From: Piliocolobus tephrosceles
Lineage: Eukaryota; Chordata; Mammalia; Primates; Cercopithecidae
Direction: 5' to 3'
Assembly (NCBI RefSeq): GCF_002776525.5
Contig: NC_045438.1
Location: forward strand, 146,856,095 to 146,920,094
DNA: 64,000 bases
Shown: positions 35,301 through 46,109 of the stretch, piece after piece
Numbering within the stretch: position 1 is the first letter of the stretch
Layout of the letters: the number at the start of each line of letters is the position of its first letter
Made by a program: the position numbers and the translations under genes
The notes under the pieces: generated by a model
Seen by the model: the letters and a program-made list of their open reading frames with translations, nothing else
Database searches by the model: none
What the model was told of the DNA's origin: nothing

Positions 35301-35580
35301 AAAGATTAGGCTCGCAGACACTTTGAAAGGTGAGAAAAAATGGAATTTATTAGGTGAAAAGAAAAAAAAAACTCAGCAAAGCGAGAGAGGTTCCTATTAA
35401 CAGGCCCGCATCTCACAGATTGAATTCCAGGTAACCACCAGGAACAGGAGACGCCAGGTTCCTCCCCCACTGAAAAGGGCGAAAACTTCCCGAGACTCCA
35501 CCCTGTTCTCCCAGTGAGCAGGCCAGTCAGGTTCTCCAGGGACCTCCTTATACTTGGCTGTCTCAGTTGCAACAGAATAT
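35300..35580. mobile_element. Possible LTR fragment
   Basis: 'aaaaatggaatttattaggt', 'actcagcaaagcgagagagg' and 'ctccagggacctccttatac' have the feel of an endogenous retroviral LTR, but I cannot assign the family or ends. Confidence 0.25.
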
Positions 35581-35680
35581 AGCGTTATATGATCAGCATC
35601 ATGGTACGAGACAAAAGAAAACAAAACAAAATGAAAGAATACCTGATAAAGTTGTGGTAACTTGCTAGTCACTTTCAATT

Positions 35681-35694
35681 ATTTATTTATTCAT

Positions 35695-35737
<43 letters not shown>

Positions 35738-35750
35738 TTATTATTATTTT
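35681..35750. repeat. (TTTA)n microsatellite
   Basis: About 15 ATTT units, the expanded tail of the inverted Alu to the right. Confidence 0.95.
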
Positions 35751-36028
35751 GAGACAGAGTCTCGCTCTGTCACCAGGCTAGAGCGCAGTGGCGCAATCTC
35801 TGCTCACTGTAACCTCTGCCTCCAGGGTTTAAGTGATTCTCCTGCCTCAGCCTCCTGAGTAGCTGGGTCTACACGCGCATGCCACCACGCTCAGCTAATT
35901 TTTGTATTTTCAGTAGAGATGGGGTTTCACTATGTTGGCCAGGATAGTCTTAATCTCTTGACCTTGTGATCTGCCCACCTCTGCCTCCCAAAGTGCTGGG
36001 ATTACAGGCATGAGCAGCTGTGCCTGGC
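35686..36028 (-). mobile_element. Alu, first of a same-site pair
   Basis: Inverted Alu with its (TTTA)n tail; target words ttcaattatt precede and follow it. Confidence 0.93.
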
Positions 36029-36033
36029 CTTCA

Positions 36034-36038
<5 letters not shown>

Positions 36039-36078
<40 letters not shown>

Positions 36079-36364
36079 TTGAGATGGAGTTTCGCTCTTG
36101 TTGCCCAGGCTGGAGTGCAATGGTGCGATCTCAGCTCACTGTAACCTCTGCCTCCTAGATTAAAGCAATTCTCCTGCCTCAGCCTCCTGAGTAGCTGGCA
36201 TTATAGGCATGTGCCACCATGCCCAGCTATTTTTGTATTTTTAGTGGAGACGGGGTTTCTCCATGTTGGTCAGGCTGGTCTCGAACTCCTGACCTCAGGT
36301 GATTCACCCGCCTCAGCCTCCCAAAGTGCTGGGATTACAGGCATGAGCCACTGCGCCCAGCCTC
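36039..36364 (-). mobile_element. Alu, second of a same-site pair
   Basis: Inverted Alu with a (TTA)n tail (36034-36080); ttcaattatt again before and after, so three copies of the target word bracket two Alus. Confidence 0.93.
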
Positions 36365-36432
36365 CTTCAATTATTTTTTTAAATGTTAATCGTTTTAAAA
36401 TTTACCCTCAAACCTGACTTAAATCTCATCTT

Positions 36433-36722
36433 GCCTGGCGCAATGGCTCATGCCTATAATCCCAACATTTTGGGAGGCCCAGGAGGGAGGACTGCTTGAG
36501 CCCAGGAGTTCGAGACCAACCTGGGCAATATGGCAAGATGCCTTCTCTACAAAAAATACAAAAATTAGGCGTGTTGGCACATGCCTGTAGTCCAAGCTAC
36601 TTGGGAGGCTGAGGTGGGAGGATCGACTGAGTTCAAGAAGTTGAGGCTGTAATGAGTTGTAATTATGCCACTGCACTCTAGCCTGGGGATGAGAGAGAGG
36701 CCCTGTCTCGAAATAAGTAATT
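36433..36722 (+). mobile_element. AluJ-like
   Basis: Old Alu (cgcaatggctcatgcctata, ttgaggctgtaatgagttgt) between aaatctcatctt and aaatcaatctctt. Confidence 0.9.
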
Positions 36723-37927
36723 AAATCAATCTCTTCTACTTCCGAGTCAACTTGAGTTGCTTGGAGTAGAAGGATACTTTCTCTCCTCTTACTTCAAAGC
36801 CTAGCTCCTCTAGTTGTTGGGGGAAGGATGCAGAACAGAAAAATACAAGTACCCCTCTACTTAACTGGTCACCGTTAGAGGCTTGTGGCTGTCGCTGTGA
36901 GCTGATTCTCCAGCTAACACCTACTGGCCATTGATGGCCTTTTGTAAGGTGGGCATTTAAATGCTGGTTTTCCCAAGGGCACATAGGTGGGTCCTTCTGT
37001 CCTCTCCAAGTCCATTTTGCCTTGGAAAACTCCAGCCTGAATTCTTCCATACCACTCTAATTCCCGCTCCCCACAGTACTCCACACAACCTTCTTGCTTC
37101 TTCAATTCCTACTTTCATGTACTTGACCCATGGAGACGCATATCCTTGCTGTGTCGAATGGTAGAAAGCAGATAGTCAACAGTCCCCTCCAGCCCACCTG
37201 CACACTCCCAACCCCATCTCTCTCTGGTAGAACAACTCAGCTGGTTAAGCAGATGACAGAGTACAAATAAAATGCCAGCCTTCCCTTCCCGTAGACACCC
37301 CACTTTCTATGCGTTATTCTCCCGGAGAATCCTTTGGAACTTTCCCGTCACTTGGTTTTGGAATGGGGCAAGGAAGCACTGGGCTCCCCTCGAGGATATT
37401 TCAGGACTCCTTGACTCTCTTCCTTTCCTTTTCTAATCCCGCGCTTATTTGGACTGGAGAAGCAGTGTTGAGAAGGGCAATATTGACTATGGCAGGATCT
37501 TTTCTGCTCTGGATTACTGGGGTATGGCCTTCACCTGGCTTCCCTTTAGAATGTGGTATATTTAATCTCTGCTGTTTATATATCTAGGCCTGAGTGCCAA
37601 AATTTGAGCTATGGGGAAAAAGTTAGAATCTTAAATACATAAAAGCCAAGTCAGTCTGTTTGAAATGAGGATACTGTGGATGGTGGAGGAGGAAGGGTGG
37701 ATGTTCCGTGAACCTTGAGGTTTACCCTCCCTTAGCATATGAAGGTCAAAGAAAAAAATATAAGAGGACGTATGAGAGCCATCAGACCTAGGAACAAAAG
37801 CAAAATTAAGAGGGATGGGAGAGTGAAGAATATAATCAATTAATAAGTGATTTGTTCAAAAGTAGGCACACAACGCCAAAGCAGCCGGTTCATTGCTTGG
37901 CATGTAATTGAAATAACTGCCATGCAG
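36723..37927. other. Spacer
   Basis: Single-copy-looking DNA with short unassigned frames (for example 36736-37050 minus and 37309-37587 plus). No gene recognised. Confidence 0.5.
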
Positions 37928-38120
37928 AGTTGTCTTTTTTTTTTTTTTTTTTTTGAGACGGAGTCTCGCTCTGTCACCCAGGCTGGAGTGCAGTGGCCGG
38001 ATCTCAGCTCACTGCAAGCTCTGCCTCCCGGGTTCATGCCATTCTCCTGCCTCAGCCTCCCGAGTAGCTGGGACTACAGGTGCCCGCCACCTCGCCTGGC
38101 TAGTTTTTTGTATTTTTTAG
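37928..38120 (-). mobile_element. AluY (Old World monkey type), cut by an assembly gap
   Basis: Inverted AluY from its poly(T) to 'tagttttttgtattttttag', where the N run begins; its remaining ~115 bases must lie in the gap. Confidence 0.94.
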
Positions 38121-38220
38121 NNNNNNNNNNNNNNNNNNNNNNNNNNNNNNNNNNNNNNNNNNNNNNNNNNNNNNNNNNNNNNNNNNNNNNNNNNNNNNNN
38201 NNNNNNNNNNNNNNNNNNNN
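38121..38220. other. Assembly gap (100 N)
   Basis: Exactly 100 N between two inverted Alus; placeholder size. Confidence 0.99.
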
Positions 38221-38802
38221 TTTTTAGATGGAGTCTTGCTCTGTCGCTCAGGCTGGAGTGCAGTGGTACCGTCTCAACTCACTGCAACTTCCGCCTCCTG
38301 GGTTCAAGCGATTCTCCTGCCTCAGCCTCCAGAGTAGCTGTGATTACAGGTGCATGCCATCATGCCCAGCAATTTTTTTTTTTTTTTTGAGACAAAGTCT
38401 AGCTCTGTTGCCAGGCCAGAGGGCAGTGGCACCATCTTGGCTCACTGCAACCTCCACCTCCCGGCTTCAAGTGGTTCTCCTGCCTCAGCCTCCCGAGTAG
38501 CTGGGACTACGGGCTTACCCCACCATGGCCAGCTAATTTTTGTATTTTTAGTAGAGATGGGGTTTTCACCATGTTGGCCAGGATGGTCTCGATCTCTTGA
38601 TCTCGTGATCTGCCTGCCTTGGCCTCCCAAAGTGCTGGGATTAGAGACATGAGCCACTGTGCCCGGCCAACTTTTGTATTTTTAATAGAGATGGGTTTCA
38701 GCATATTGGCCAGGCTGATCTTGAACTCCTGACCTCAAGTGATCCACCCACCAAAGCCTCCCAAAGTGCTGGGATTATAGGCCTGAGCCACTGTGCCCAG
38801 CC
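38221..38802 (-). mobile_element. Alu split by a second Alu
   Basis: Right arm 38221-38370 ends at 'catgcccagcaattttt'; the left arm resumes at about 38668 (aacttttgtatttttaatag) and ends at 38802. Flank cagagctgtctt after it matches cagagttgtctt at 37925, before the neighbouring AluY, so that AluY probably landed in this Alu's tail. Confidence 0.9.
38371..38667 (-). mobile_element. Alu (S-like), nested
   Basis: Full-length inverted Alu sitting in the central linker of the surrounding inverted Alu. Confidence 0.92.
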
Positions 38803-38933
38803 CAGAGCTGTCTTAAAAGGGAATATGAAGGACAAAATATGGAAAACAGAAGCAAGATTTGATATTGGGAGAAAATCAACACACAGAGGAAAACTAACAG
38901 AATACCTGAGCAATATTAATTATCTGCACAATC

Positions 38934-39226
38934 TTTTTTTTTTTTGAGACGGAGTCTCACTCTGTCGCCCAGGCTGGAGTGCAGTGGTGTGATCTCGGCG
39001 CACTGCAAGCTCCACCTCCCAGGTTCACGCCATTCTCCTGCCTCAGCCTCCCGAATAGCTGGGACTACAGGCACCCGCCACCGCGCCGGGCTAATTTTTT
39101 GCATTTTTAGTAGAGATGGGGTTTCACCGTGTTAGCCAGGATGGTCTCGATCTCCTGACCTTGTGATCCACCCGCCTCGGCCTCCCAAAGTGCTGGGATT
39201 ACAGGCGTGAGCCACCGCGCCCAGCC
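38934..39226 (-). mobile_element. AluY-like
   Basis: Inverted; perfect duplication atctgcacaatct (38922-38934 and 39227-39239). Confidence 0.96.
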
Positions 39227-41475
39227 ATCTGCACAATCTGATGCTAAATTGGCAACCACTTAACCTGCTCTCTAGAGCTGCCATGGATCTTGAATGCTAT
39301 TTCTCCTAGAACTACCATGACATTTTCAGTTCCCTTGTAGCCTTGTGTTTCTTTGTAATAAAGCCCCATGTCTCTTTGTAATAAAGCCCCACGCTTTCAG
39401 GTTACTTGAGTGATTCTGTTCCTTGCAATCACAGAGCCTAGCAAAAGAAAAAAAAAAAAGTGAGGCTGGTAATGCAGAAATGGGAATCAGCCTGATGAGT
39501 TCTCATGGAAGAAGAAAAAGACCAAAGAGAGTTGATCTCTGTTCTCATGTTTATTTCGGTAGTGCTAAAGTCCCCATACTTTGTCACCATGTCAGTGTCA
39601 AGGCTATTACTGTAATTGTTTGCCTTTCTATTCATGTATGTTATCAGACACTTGGGATAGAAAAAATCATCTCAGTATGATTTGCAGATGTATCTACTTA
39701 CATATTAAAATAATCTATTCACCTTCTCTGGGGGTTAAAATGATGTTTGAAAGTTTGGTTTACTTTTTAACCTGTGTTCATTTAGACATATCACTAGTTT
39801 TTCTCTCCTCAAACCACTTTACACCTAACCAGCTCCAGGGTACCAAAACTGTCAAAAGCCTTTGTCTATAAGACTAAGACCCAGCAACTTTCCACTTCTA
39901 GTAACTACTCAAGGAAAACTCTCATGTGTTTGAAAAGACATGTATAAAATACATTGTTATAACAATAAGAACTGGAAATCTTAATCCGTGTTCCCTTAAT
40001 TTACTTGACATTCTTTGGGAGATATCGGAATTGCGATGTACTACTCACCTTTATCTTTTGCCTCTTATTTTTTCTTTCCTCCAGCTTTTGGATTCATTGG
40101 GTGCTCATCCAAAAAATTAAAACTGTTAGTAAATCCCCCAATGTACTTAGCACCACCTCTTTCAAAGACAGGCTTTTGGACCTACCTCGGCCTAGAGAAG
40201 GAACAAAGTGCGGTGTATTTTGAGACTAGAGACAGCCCCACAACTTCCCAGGAACTTCAGATAAATTATTCAAAGTCTAAGGGGAATTGGCAAACAGAAG
40301 AGATAAAAGGCCCACATAGAAAGTGTGGGAATGGGAAGGGAGAAAGCAGGGGCAGAGACTGAAGGTCAGGGGGTCCAGAAGAGACTATTTTCACAGGCTT
40401 TAGGTGTTGATCTGAGGAAGTTAGGGCAGGGGCTGGTAGGAAAGAACGTAACAACCACACATACAAGGGGAGCTAACTGATCGTTCAACAGGACCCTTCT
40501 GCTTAGCTCTTATAAAAGCAGTTACATGCATCTCATGCATTAGCCAACCATTGGCCTACACTGCTGGGCATTCACTGACTGGAGAGAGCCTACCAACTAA
40601 GAATAATAGACAGTGTTTTCACTTGCCTTTCAACTGCATATTATGTCAGGAAACAGCACATTCATTATGTGTTTAAAAACTAATCCAAAGAATTATGTAT
40701 TTGGAAAAATATCTAAAGAAGCAAGTGGGCTAAGTCAATGATATTTCATTTGTTTCTTAATGTCCTACCCTTAAAAAAAACACTCAAATGGAATACCCTT
40801 AGAATGTCTTACGTATGATGCAAAGCAGCTGTGTATATTGGTGCACAAATGACTTAGAACTTGGTCCTTAAACAAAAAATCTGCAGGGTAGGCCCTACAA
40901 GAAACTTCCTGCCATGACTTGACTTAGGCCTGTTTGGCGGTACTCCATAAACCAATTGCCATGAATTGAAACTGTCACAAGAAAATAAAACGGCCTAAAT
41001 TTATTATCACCTGTATTCACAAACATACACACATAGAAGTCCATTGTTAACTTAAGGCCCAAACCAAAATGCAGCAGCCTACTCAGACAGCCCCCTGGGA
41101 AATACCGTTTAGTGATGTGAGAGGTTTTTTTTTTCTTCTTTTTAACATAGAGAAGGAAAACAACACATGCAGGAAACCATAAAACCCTTCAAGTTAACTG
41201 TAGCCAACGGTCAATCTCATTAGGATATAATGGGTAGACGATATCCCTCTCTATAAAAGCTGAGTGCGCTCTGAATAATTTCCAATTTTCTCACTTGCTG
41301 GAAGCTCTGCCTTTTAAACAACAAAGCAGAAGTTTCAGGCACTGTATTTATATCATTTCTGTTCTCTGCCTTGGATACTTCTTCCAAACATCAGTCCCTG
41401 GGTTCATCTTTTAGTACACAGTTGTTTAACTGGAATATATATACATATTAACTTGGCTAATTACTTAAACTTACA
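39227..41475. other. Spacer, repeat-poor
   Basis: No gene recognised. It contains a 23-base tandem duplication (ctttgtaataaagcccca at 39351-39368 and 39374-39391) and unassigned repeat copy B at 40125-40273. The 115-codon frame at 40015-40362 crosses copy B and is probably chance. Confidence 0.5.
40125..40273 (+). repeat. Unassigned repeat pair, copy B
   Basis: Partner of 34496-34643, same orientation, 5.6 kb away. Flanks do not match, so it is either a small dispersed repeat or an old local duplication. Confidence 0.8.
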
Positions 41476-41777
41476 CTTTTTTTTTTTTTTTTTTGAGATG
41501 GATCTTTGCTCTTGTTGCCCTGGCTGGAGCGCAATGGTGCAATCTTGGCTCATTGCAACTTCATCTCCCAGGTTCAAGCGATTCTCCTGCCTTAGTCTCC
41601 CAGGTAGCAAGGATTAAAGGCATGTGCCACTACACTCAGCTAATTTTTTTGTATTTTTAGTGGAGACGGGATTTCACCATGTTGGTCAGGCTGGTCTCAA
41701 ACTCCTGACCTCAGGTGATCCACCCGCCTTGGCCTCCCAAGGGGCTAGGATTACAGGCATGAGCCACACCCCGGGCC
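41476..41777 (-). mobile_element. Alu (S-like)
   Basis: Inverted Alu; aaactta occurs on both sides. Confidence 0.93.
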
Positions 41778-42100
41778 CAAACTTAAAACTTTCAACTAGG
41801 ATGGTGGAAGGGCATCCTTGAGAAAATGGATAGGGAGTCAGATGGCTAAGGAAAGTGCAGGGACTGCCAATTTTTGCCAAGGGACCAAGCCTTCGATAGA
41901 AATGGAGAAGGCGAAAGTTCTAGGCTGATTCTGGGGCTCGGGAGATAGAGTTCCAATACCCTTTCTGGCACTTCTGACCTTGTGACCTCAGATCAGCCAT
42001 TGGGCCATTCTCAACTCAATTTCTCCATGCTGAAAACAATGAAGGCGTCATAATCCCTTGTCTGCATACTTATGGGGAGAATATGCTGAAATACAGTGAG

Positions 42101-42583
42101 GGTACTGATTTCCAAACTTCAGTGAGCATTGGGAATCTATCCGGGGATGCTCATTAAGGCTCCATCCCCACAGTCCGACTGTGGCTGGCAATCCATATAA
42201 TCGCTACTCTTAACAAGAATCTCCAGGTAATTCTTTTTTTTTTGAGACGGAGTCTCGCTCTGTCACCCGGGCTGGAGTGCAGTGGCCAGATCTCAGCTCA
42301 CTGCAAGCTCCGCCTCCCGGGTTCCCGCCATTCTCCTCCCTCAGCCTCCCGAGTAGCTGGGACTACAGGCGCCCGCCACCTCGCCCGGCTAGTTTTTTGT
42401 ATTTTTTAGTAGAGACGGGGTTTCACCGTGTTAGCCAGGATGGTCTCGATCTCCTGACCTTGTGATCCGCCCGTCTCGGCCTCCCAAAGTGCTGGGATTA
42501 CAGGCTTCAGCCACCGCGCCCGGCCTCTCCAGGTAATTATGATGCTGGAGATTCGTGTAGCAGACTGAGAAACATTGATTCAG
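42101..42583 (+). mobile_element. MER5A-like hAT MITE, split by AluY
   Basis: Left half 'ggtactgatttccaaacttc', 'ggatgctcattaaggctcca'; right half after the Alu 'gtagcagactgagaaacatt'. Together they give the MER5A arrangement with near-palindromic ends. Confidence 0.8.
42233..42525 (-). mobile_element. AluY (Old World monkey type) in MER5A
   Basis: Near-consensus inverted AluY; perfect duplication tctccaggtaatt (42220-42232 and 42526-42538). It is the last Alu before the 10-kb Alu-free zone around SOX4. Confidence 0.97.
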
Positions 42584-42603
42584 GAGATTTATTTTTAGAA
42601 TTT

Positions 42604-42990
42604 TTATTTTCCAGATTTTTAATTTAATGGCTGTGCAAGTCCCAGTTCCTCATTTCTACCGCTCACGGGCCCACTGCTCTGGGATCAGGATTTTCTGTTC
42701 AAAGGCATTGATGTGCAGGAGCCCTTCTGCTAGGCACGCGTTCACCAGCCGGTGTCTCTGAAGCAGCGGCTTGCGCTCGAACTTGGCCGACACCGCCAGG
42801 ACTCGGAAGCTACAGGCGCAACGGCTGCGGGTCGTGTGGTCCTCCCCTGCCACATGCTCCGCGCCAGGTCCCGCTGCAGCTTCTCCATGAGGTATTCGGT
42901 GCTGAGTTCCATGGCGGTAGTCCAGCTGGGGCAGCAGCCCAGCGGGCACAGAACCCCAGTTCGGACCCCGGCCTCGCTGCTTTGCTCCCT
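42604..42990 (-). pseudogene. BOLA2-like processed pseudogene
   Basis: An intronless minus-strand copy of a BOLA2-type mRNA; the BolA-like protein works with monothiol glutaredoxins in Fe-S cluster handling. The ATG is at 42910-42912. The first 16 codons read in frame; a one-base loss near 42860-42865 then shifts the frame, and the rest of the family sequence (with AKFERKPLLQRHRLV and NAFEQK) follows in another frame to a TAG at 42656-42658. The 3' UTR ends with 'agccattaaattaaaaatct' and a degraded A-rich tail. A perfect 14-bp duplication, tatttttagaattt, lies at 42590-42603 and 42991-43004. Length and layout fit L1-mediated retroposition. The frameshift makes it non-coding. Confidence 0.9.
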
Positions 42991-43007
42991 ATTTTTAGAA
43001 TTTAAAG

Positions 43008-43330
43008 CATCTTCTATGTTGCTGGCACTGTGTTTGGCTTTACATACATTAGCTTTTTAGAACCACCCATAAGGTCAGGTTCTAGCATTCAAGGAGCCCA
43101 TGGGGTAGGCCAGGCATTACGACATATCACACATGTTCCGCTTCACTCTGTTCTCAGGACAGCTGTCTACATTAGATAGCCCTCTTTCTGTATGACGATT
43201 TAAAACACGGAAACTTAAAGAGGCTGAGAAATCTGTCCAAGGTCCTCCAGCTTGTTGGTTTCAGAGGCAGAATTCTAATTCAGGTTTTCATGTAATCCAG
43301 CGCTGGTACTTACCACAGGCAGCATAAAAT
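43008..43330 (-). mobile_element. MIR-like SINE remnants
   Basis: Reversed MIR words in order: 'ctggcactgtgtttggcttt', 'acatacattagctttttaga', 'acggaaacttaaagaggctg' and 'gtccaaggtcctccagcttg'. Highly diverged, with extra sequence in the middle. Confidence 0.65.
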
Positions 43331-46109
43331 GCAAATGCATGTTGGAAGCTCTTAGGGCCCCATGGAAACCATGTAAATGTTAAGTCAACAAATAAGAATT
43401 TAGCATTTATTATGTAAAAAGAAGCAGCGAAAGCAAACTGGGGAATATGAGAAGTATTCAATGCCTAGTTCCTGTCCTTCAAGAATTCCAGTCTATCAGG
43501 AAAGAGCAGTTTGGTTATACTGCAATTGAAGAACTGGAAAGTTGGGCTAAAACCCTTTATGCAAGGCCTTGAAGAACAGCCTGTGAATTCTGCGCTTTAT
43601 CCTGGGCAAAGGGGAATGGCCATAGACACTTGGCAGAGCCTGAAACACCATGCAGATGCCTGGCGATGCTTTCTTCCCACCCCTCCACTTTAGCTTTCAA
43701 ATGATAGTGAAAACTAAGAAATGCATATGGAGATATCACTCTCCAGAAAGAGAGGGTTAGGGGTAAACCCTAGTGAATATGGGTTAGAGAGGTATTTTGT
43801 AGGCCTTAATAGGAGGAGTGCCAGGAGGAGGCACAAAACAAAACCCACCAGAAAGAGAAATAAAGCATACCAACCTTACACTCTGAGAAATCCAAATGGG
43901 TAGATGGGTTTGTATTCTTAAAAAAAAATTTTTTTTTTAACATTTCTATCTTTTCAAATACTTCCTTGGGATCCCTAAATTTGTTTTAAATTCATAATTA
44001 AGCATTCTGAACCATAGCATTCTCCAGACCATGTCTTCTAATTTGTGTGTACCCTACAAACACAGGAAACCCTTGGTAAATGTTGATGTCCATTTAACCC
44101 TTTGCTTTCTTGCTTTCCTCAGAATCCCTTAGCTCCCCTAGTACCCCAAGAGCAGGGTAAAAACAAACCCCAAAAGCCTTTCCAGGAGCTGGGCCCACCC
44201 TCTGAGCTTACATGCTTTTTTCTTGGCACTTAAAGGGATTCAACTAGGAATTGACAAAACTTGCTTAAGCAAGTATCACGGATTCACATTTCTGATGGAG
44301 CACAGGGCCAGAAGCAATTGCTTGATATTCTTAAAAGAAAATCTGAAACTTATTCTTTTCTATTGATCCAAATTATCTGAAAGTAAAAAAATCATACTGA
44401 ATCAAAACTGTTTGGTTTCACATGTTTATTATGCCTTCTACCACCTAATATGTAAGTATCCCTTATGAATGAAAACAGACTCAGAGGAAAAGACATTGTA
44501 CAAAAATGCTTCTTATGTTTACTTTACCACCTGCCAGGAAGGACACACATATTTCAGCTTTTATTTTTAAACCAATGTTATCAAAATTCAAGGAAATATT
44601 TAAAGCATCTGCTTTTACATGGAGAGTCAAGGGAAAGTAAGTTCTAACAGGAGAATCCTCCGAAATAAAAATGTACTTTAAAACAGATGCATCATTTCAA
44701 AAATGCATCATTTAGGTTGCATTTATGTCATGCTATTGATGCCTTGGGTCTGAAAAAAGCTAAACAATTATATTATCACTGTAATGAACAAAAATTAAAA
44801 GCACTTTTGTAAAGAAGGGTTTTTCCTTTTGCAAAGATCTTTGAAGAAACTTAGATGCCATGTTGTTCTAAGGTCATTTTAAAAAATGGAATTCCAATTG
44901 CAGAACACAAATGCAATTAAAACTAAATATATGAGCACCATACATGAAAAAAATGTTGAAAACTAGTAGTTATCTTTAAGAGATAAATTAAATTTTAACA
45001 CAAGTTATATTGGTTTTTGGGGATGGATCATTGCTTTCCATGGGACAACCACAAAACCCCCTCCTTTTAGACCAGTCCTCAAAGTTCTTTTTCCAGGTGT
45101 ACCTTCCAGCATAATACTCCCTAATCTACAAGTAATCCAAATGAGTAAGGGATTATTTCCAAACACTTCTGCTTATTAACCCCTTCTCTCCAGTGCTGAA
45201 AAACTCAAGACATGTAAAAGACATATTTTTAACACACATTTGGAAGTGAAGATGGCTTTTGTTAGTTAATAGCAATTGTTAACTCTCAAAATAAACAGGA
45301 AATAGTGCCACTTAGCAAGTTGCAGGTTTCAAACCCAAGAGTATTAGGCCTTAAAAAATCCAAGTACTTTTTCTCCTTGCAGTCTAAACAATCCTGCCTG
45401 ATTCTTAGAAAAAGCACAAATCTCCAGCAGCCAAAGTGCTATTTTGAGAGGCAGGGGACTTTCCTCTGAGCTCGTATGGAGCCAGCTTCTCCAGGTCATC
45501 CTTATTGATGCAGTTCTCTTACATTAACACCATGTTGGGCATGGCAAAAAATGGAGATCGTAGCACCACATCAACCTTTCTGCTTGAGAAAAAAAAATTG
45601 CATACACCTTTTGCATTTCATAATCAGTAAAAGCCTTATCCTGTATAATGTACTGATAATTTAACAGCTTATTTGTCCTTAACCCTTGGAAACCAATTAT
45701 AGCCACTGCTAGAGGTAAGCATGGGCAAATCAAGGAGAAAGCAGCTCCAGGAGCACCAAGTTCAAAAAAAGATCAGCTAGCCAGTTTCATCTGTGAAGAA
45801 CTCTGTCCACGTTGCCCCTCCCCCTCTTTTTCAGATTCCAAGACAAAGGGCGTTTTTAAATATAGTAAACTCAGAAAATTCCTAGAAAGCATGTGTTGAG
45901 TTGACACATATTCAGCTGATGCCATCATTTCAGGGTCAGGAGAAATCTGGCCAAGAGACATTTAATATTCCTCAATAAGGTAGCATTTGACAAGACTCCT
46001 CTGATAACTTATTTTTTTAAAGCTAAGGCAGATTGTGTAGTGTCTAGATACCGTAGGGCTTTTCCCATCTCAGGCATTGGGCATAATAACGACAAAAGTC
46101 AAGATTTAG
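43331..46109. other. Alu-free flank downstream of SOX4
   Basis: No gene, Alu or L1 seen. Short AT-rich frames only. As part of the repeat-poor zone around a developmental regulator it may hold regulatory elements, but none can be named from sequence alone. Confidence 0.55.

Noticed and set aside
40015..40362. 115-codon frame
   Set aside because: Runs through an unassigned repeat copy whose partner at 34.5 kb does not keep the same frame throughout; no domain.
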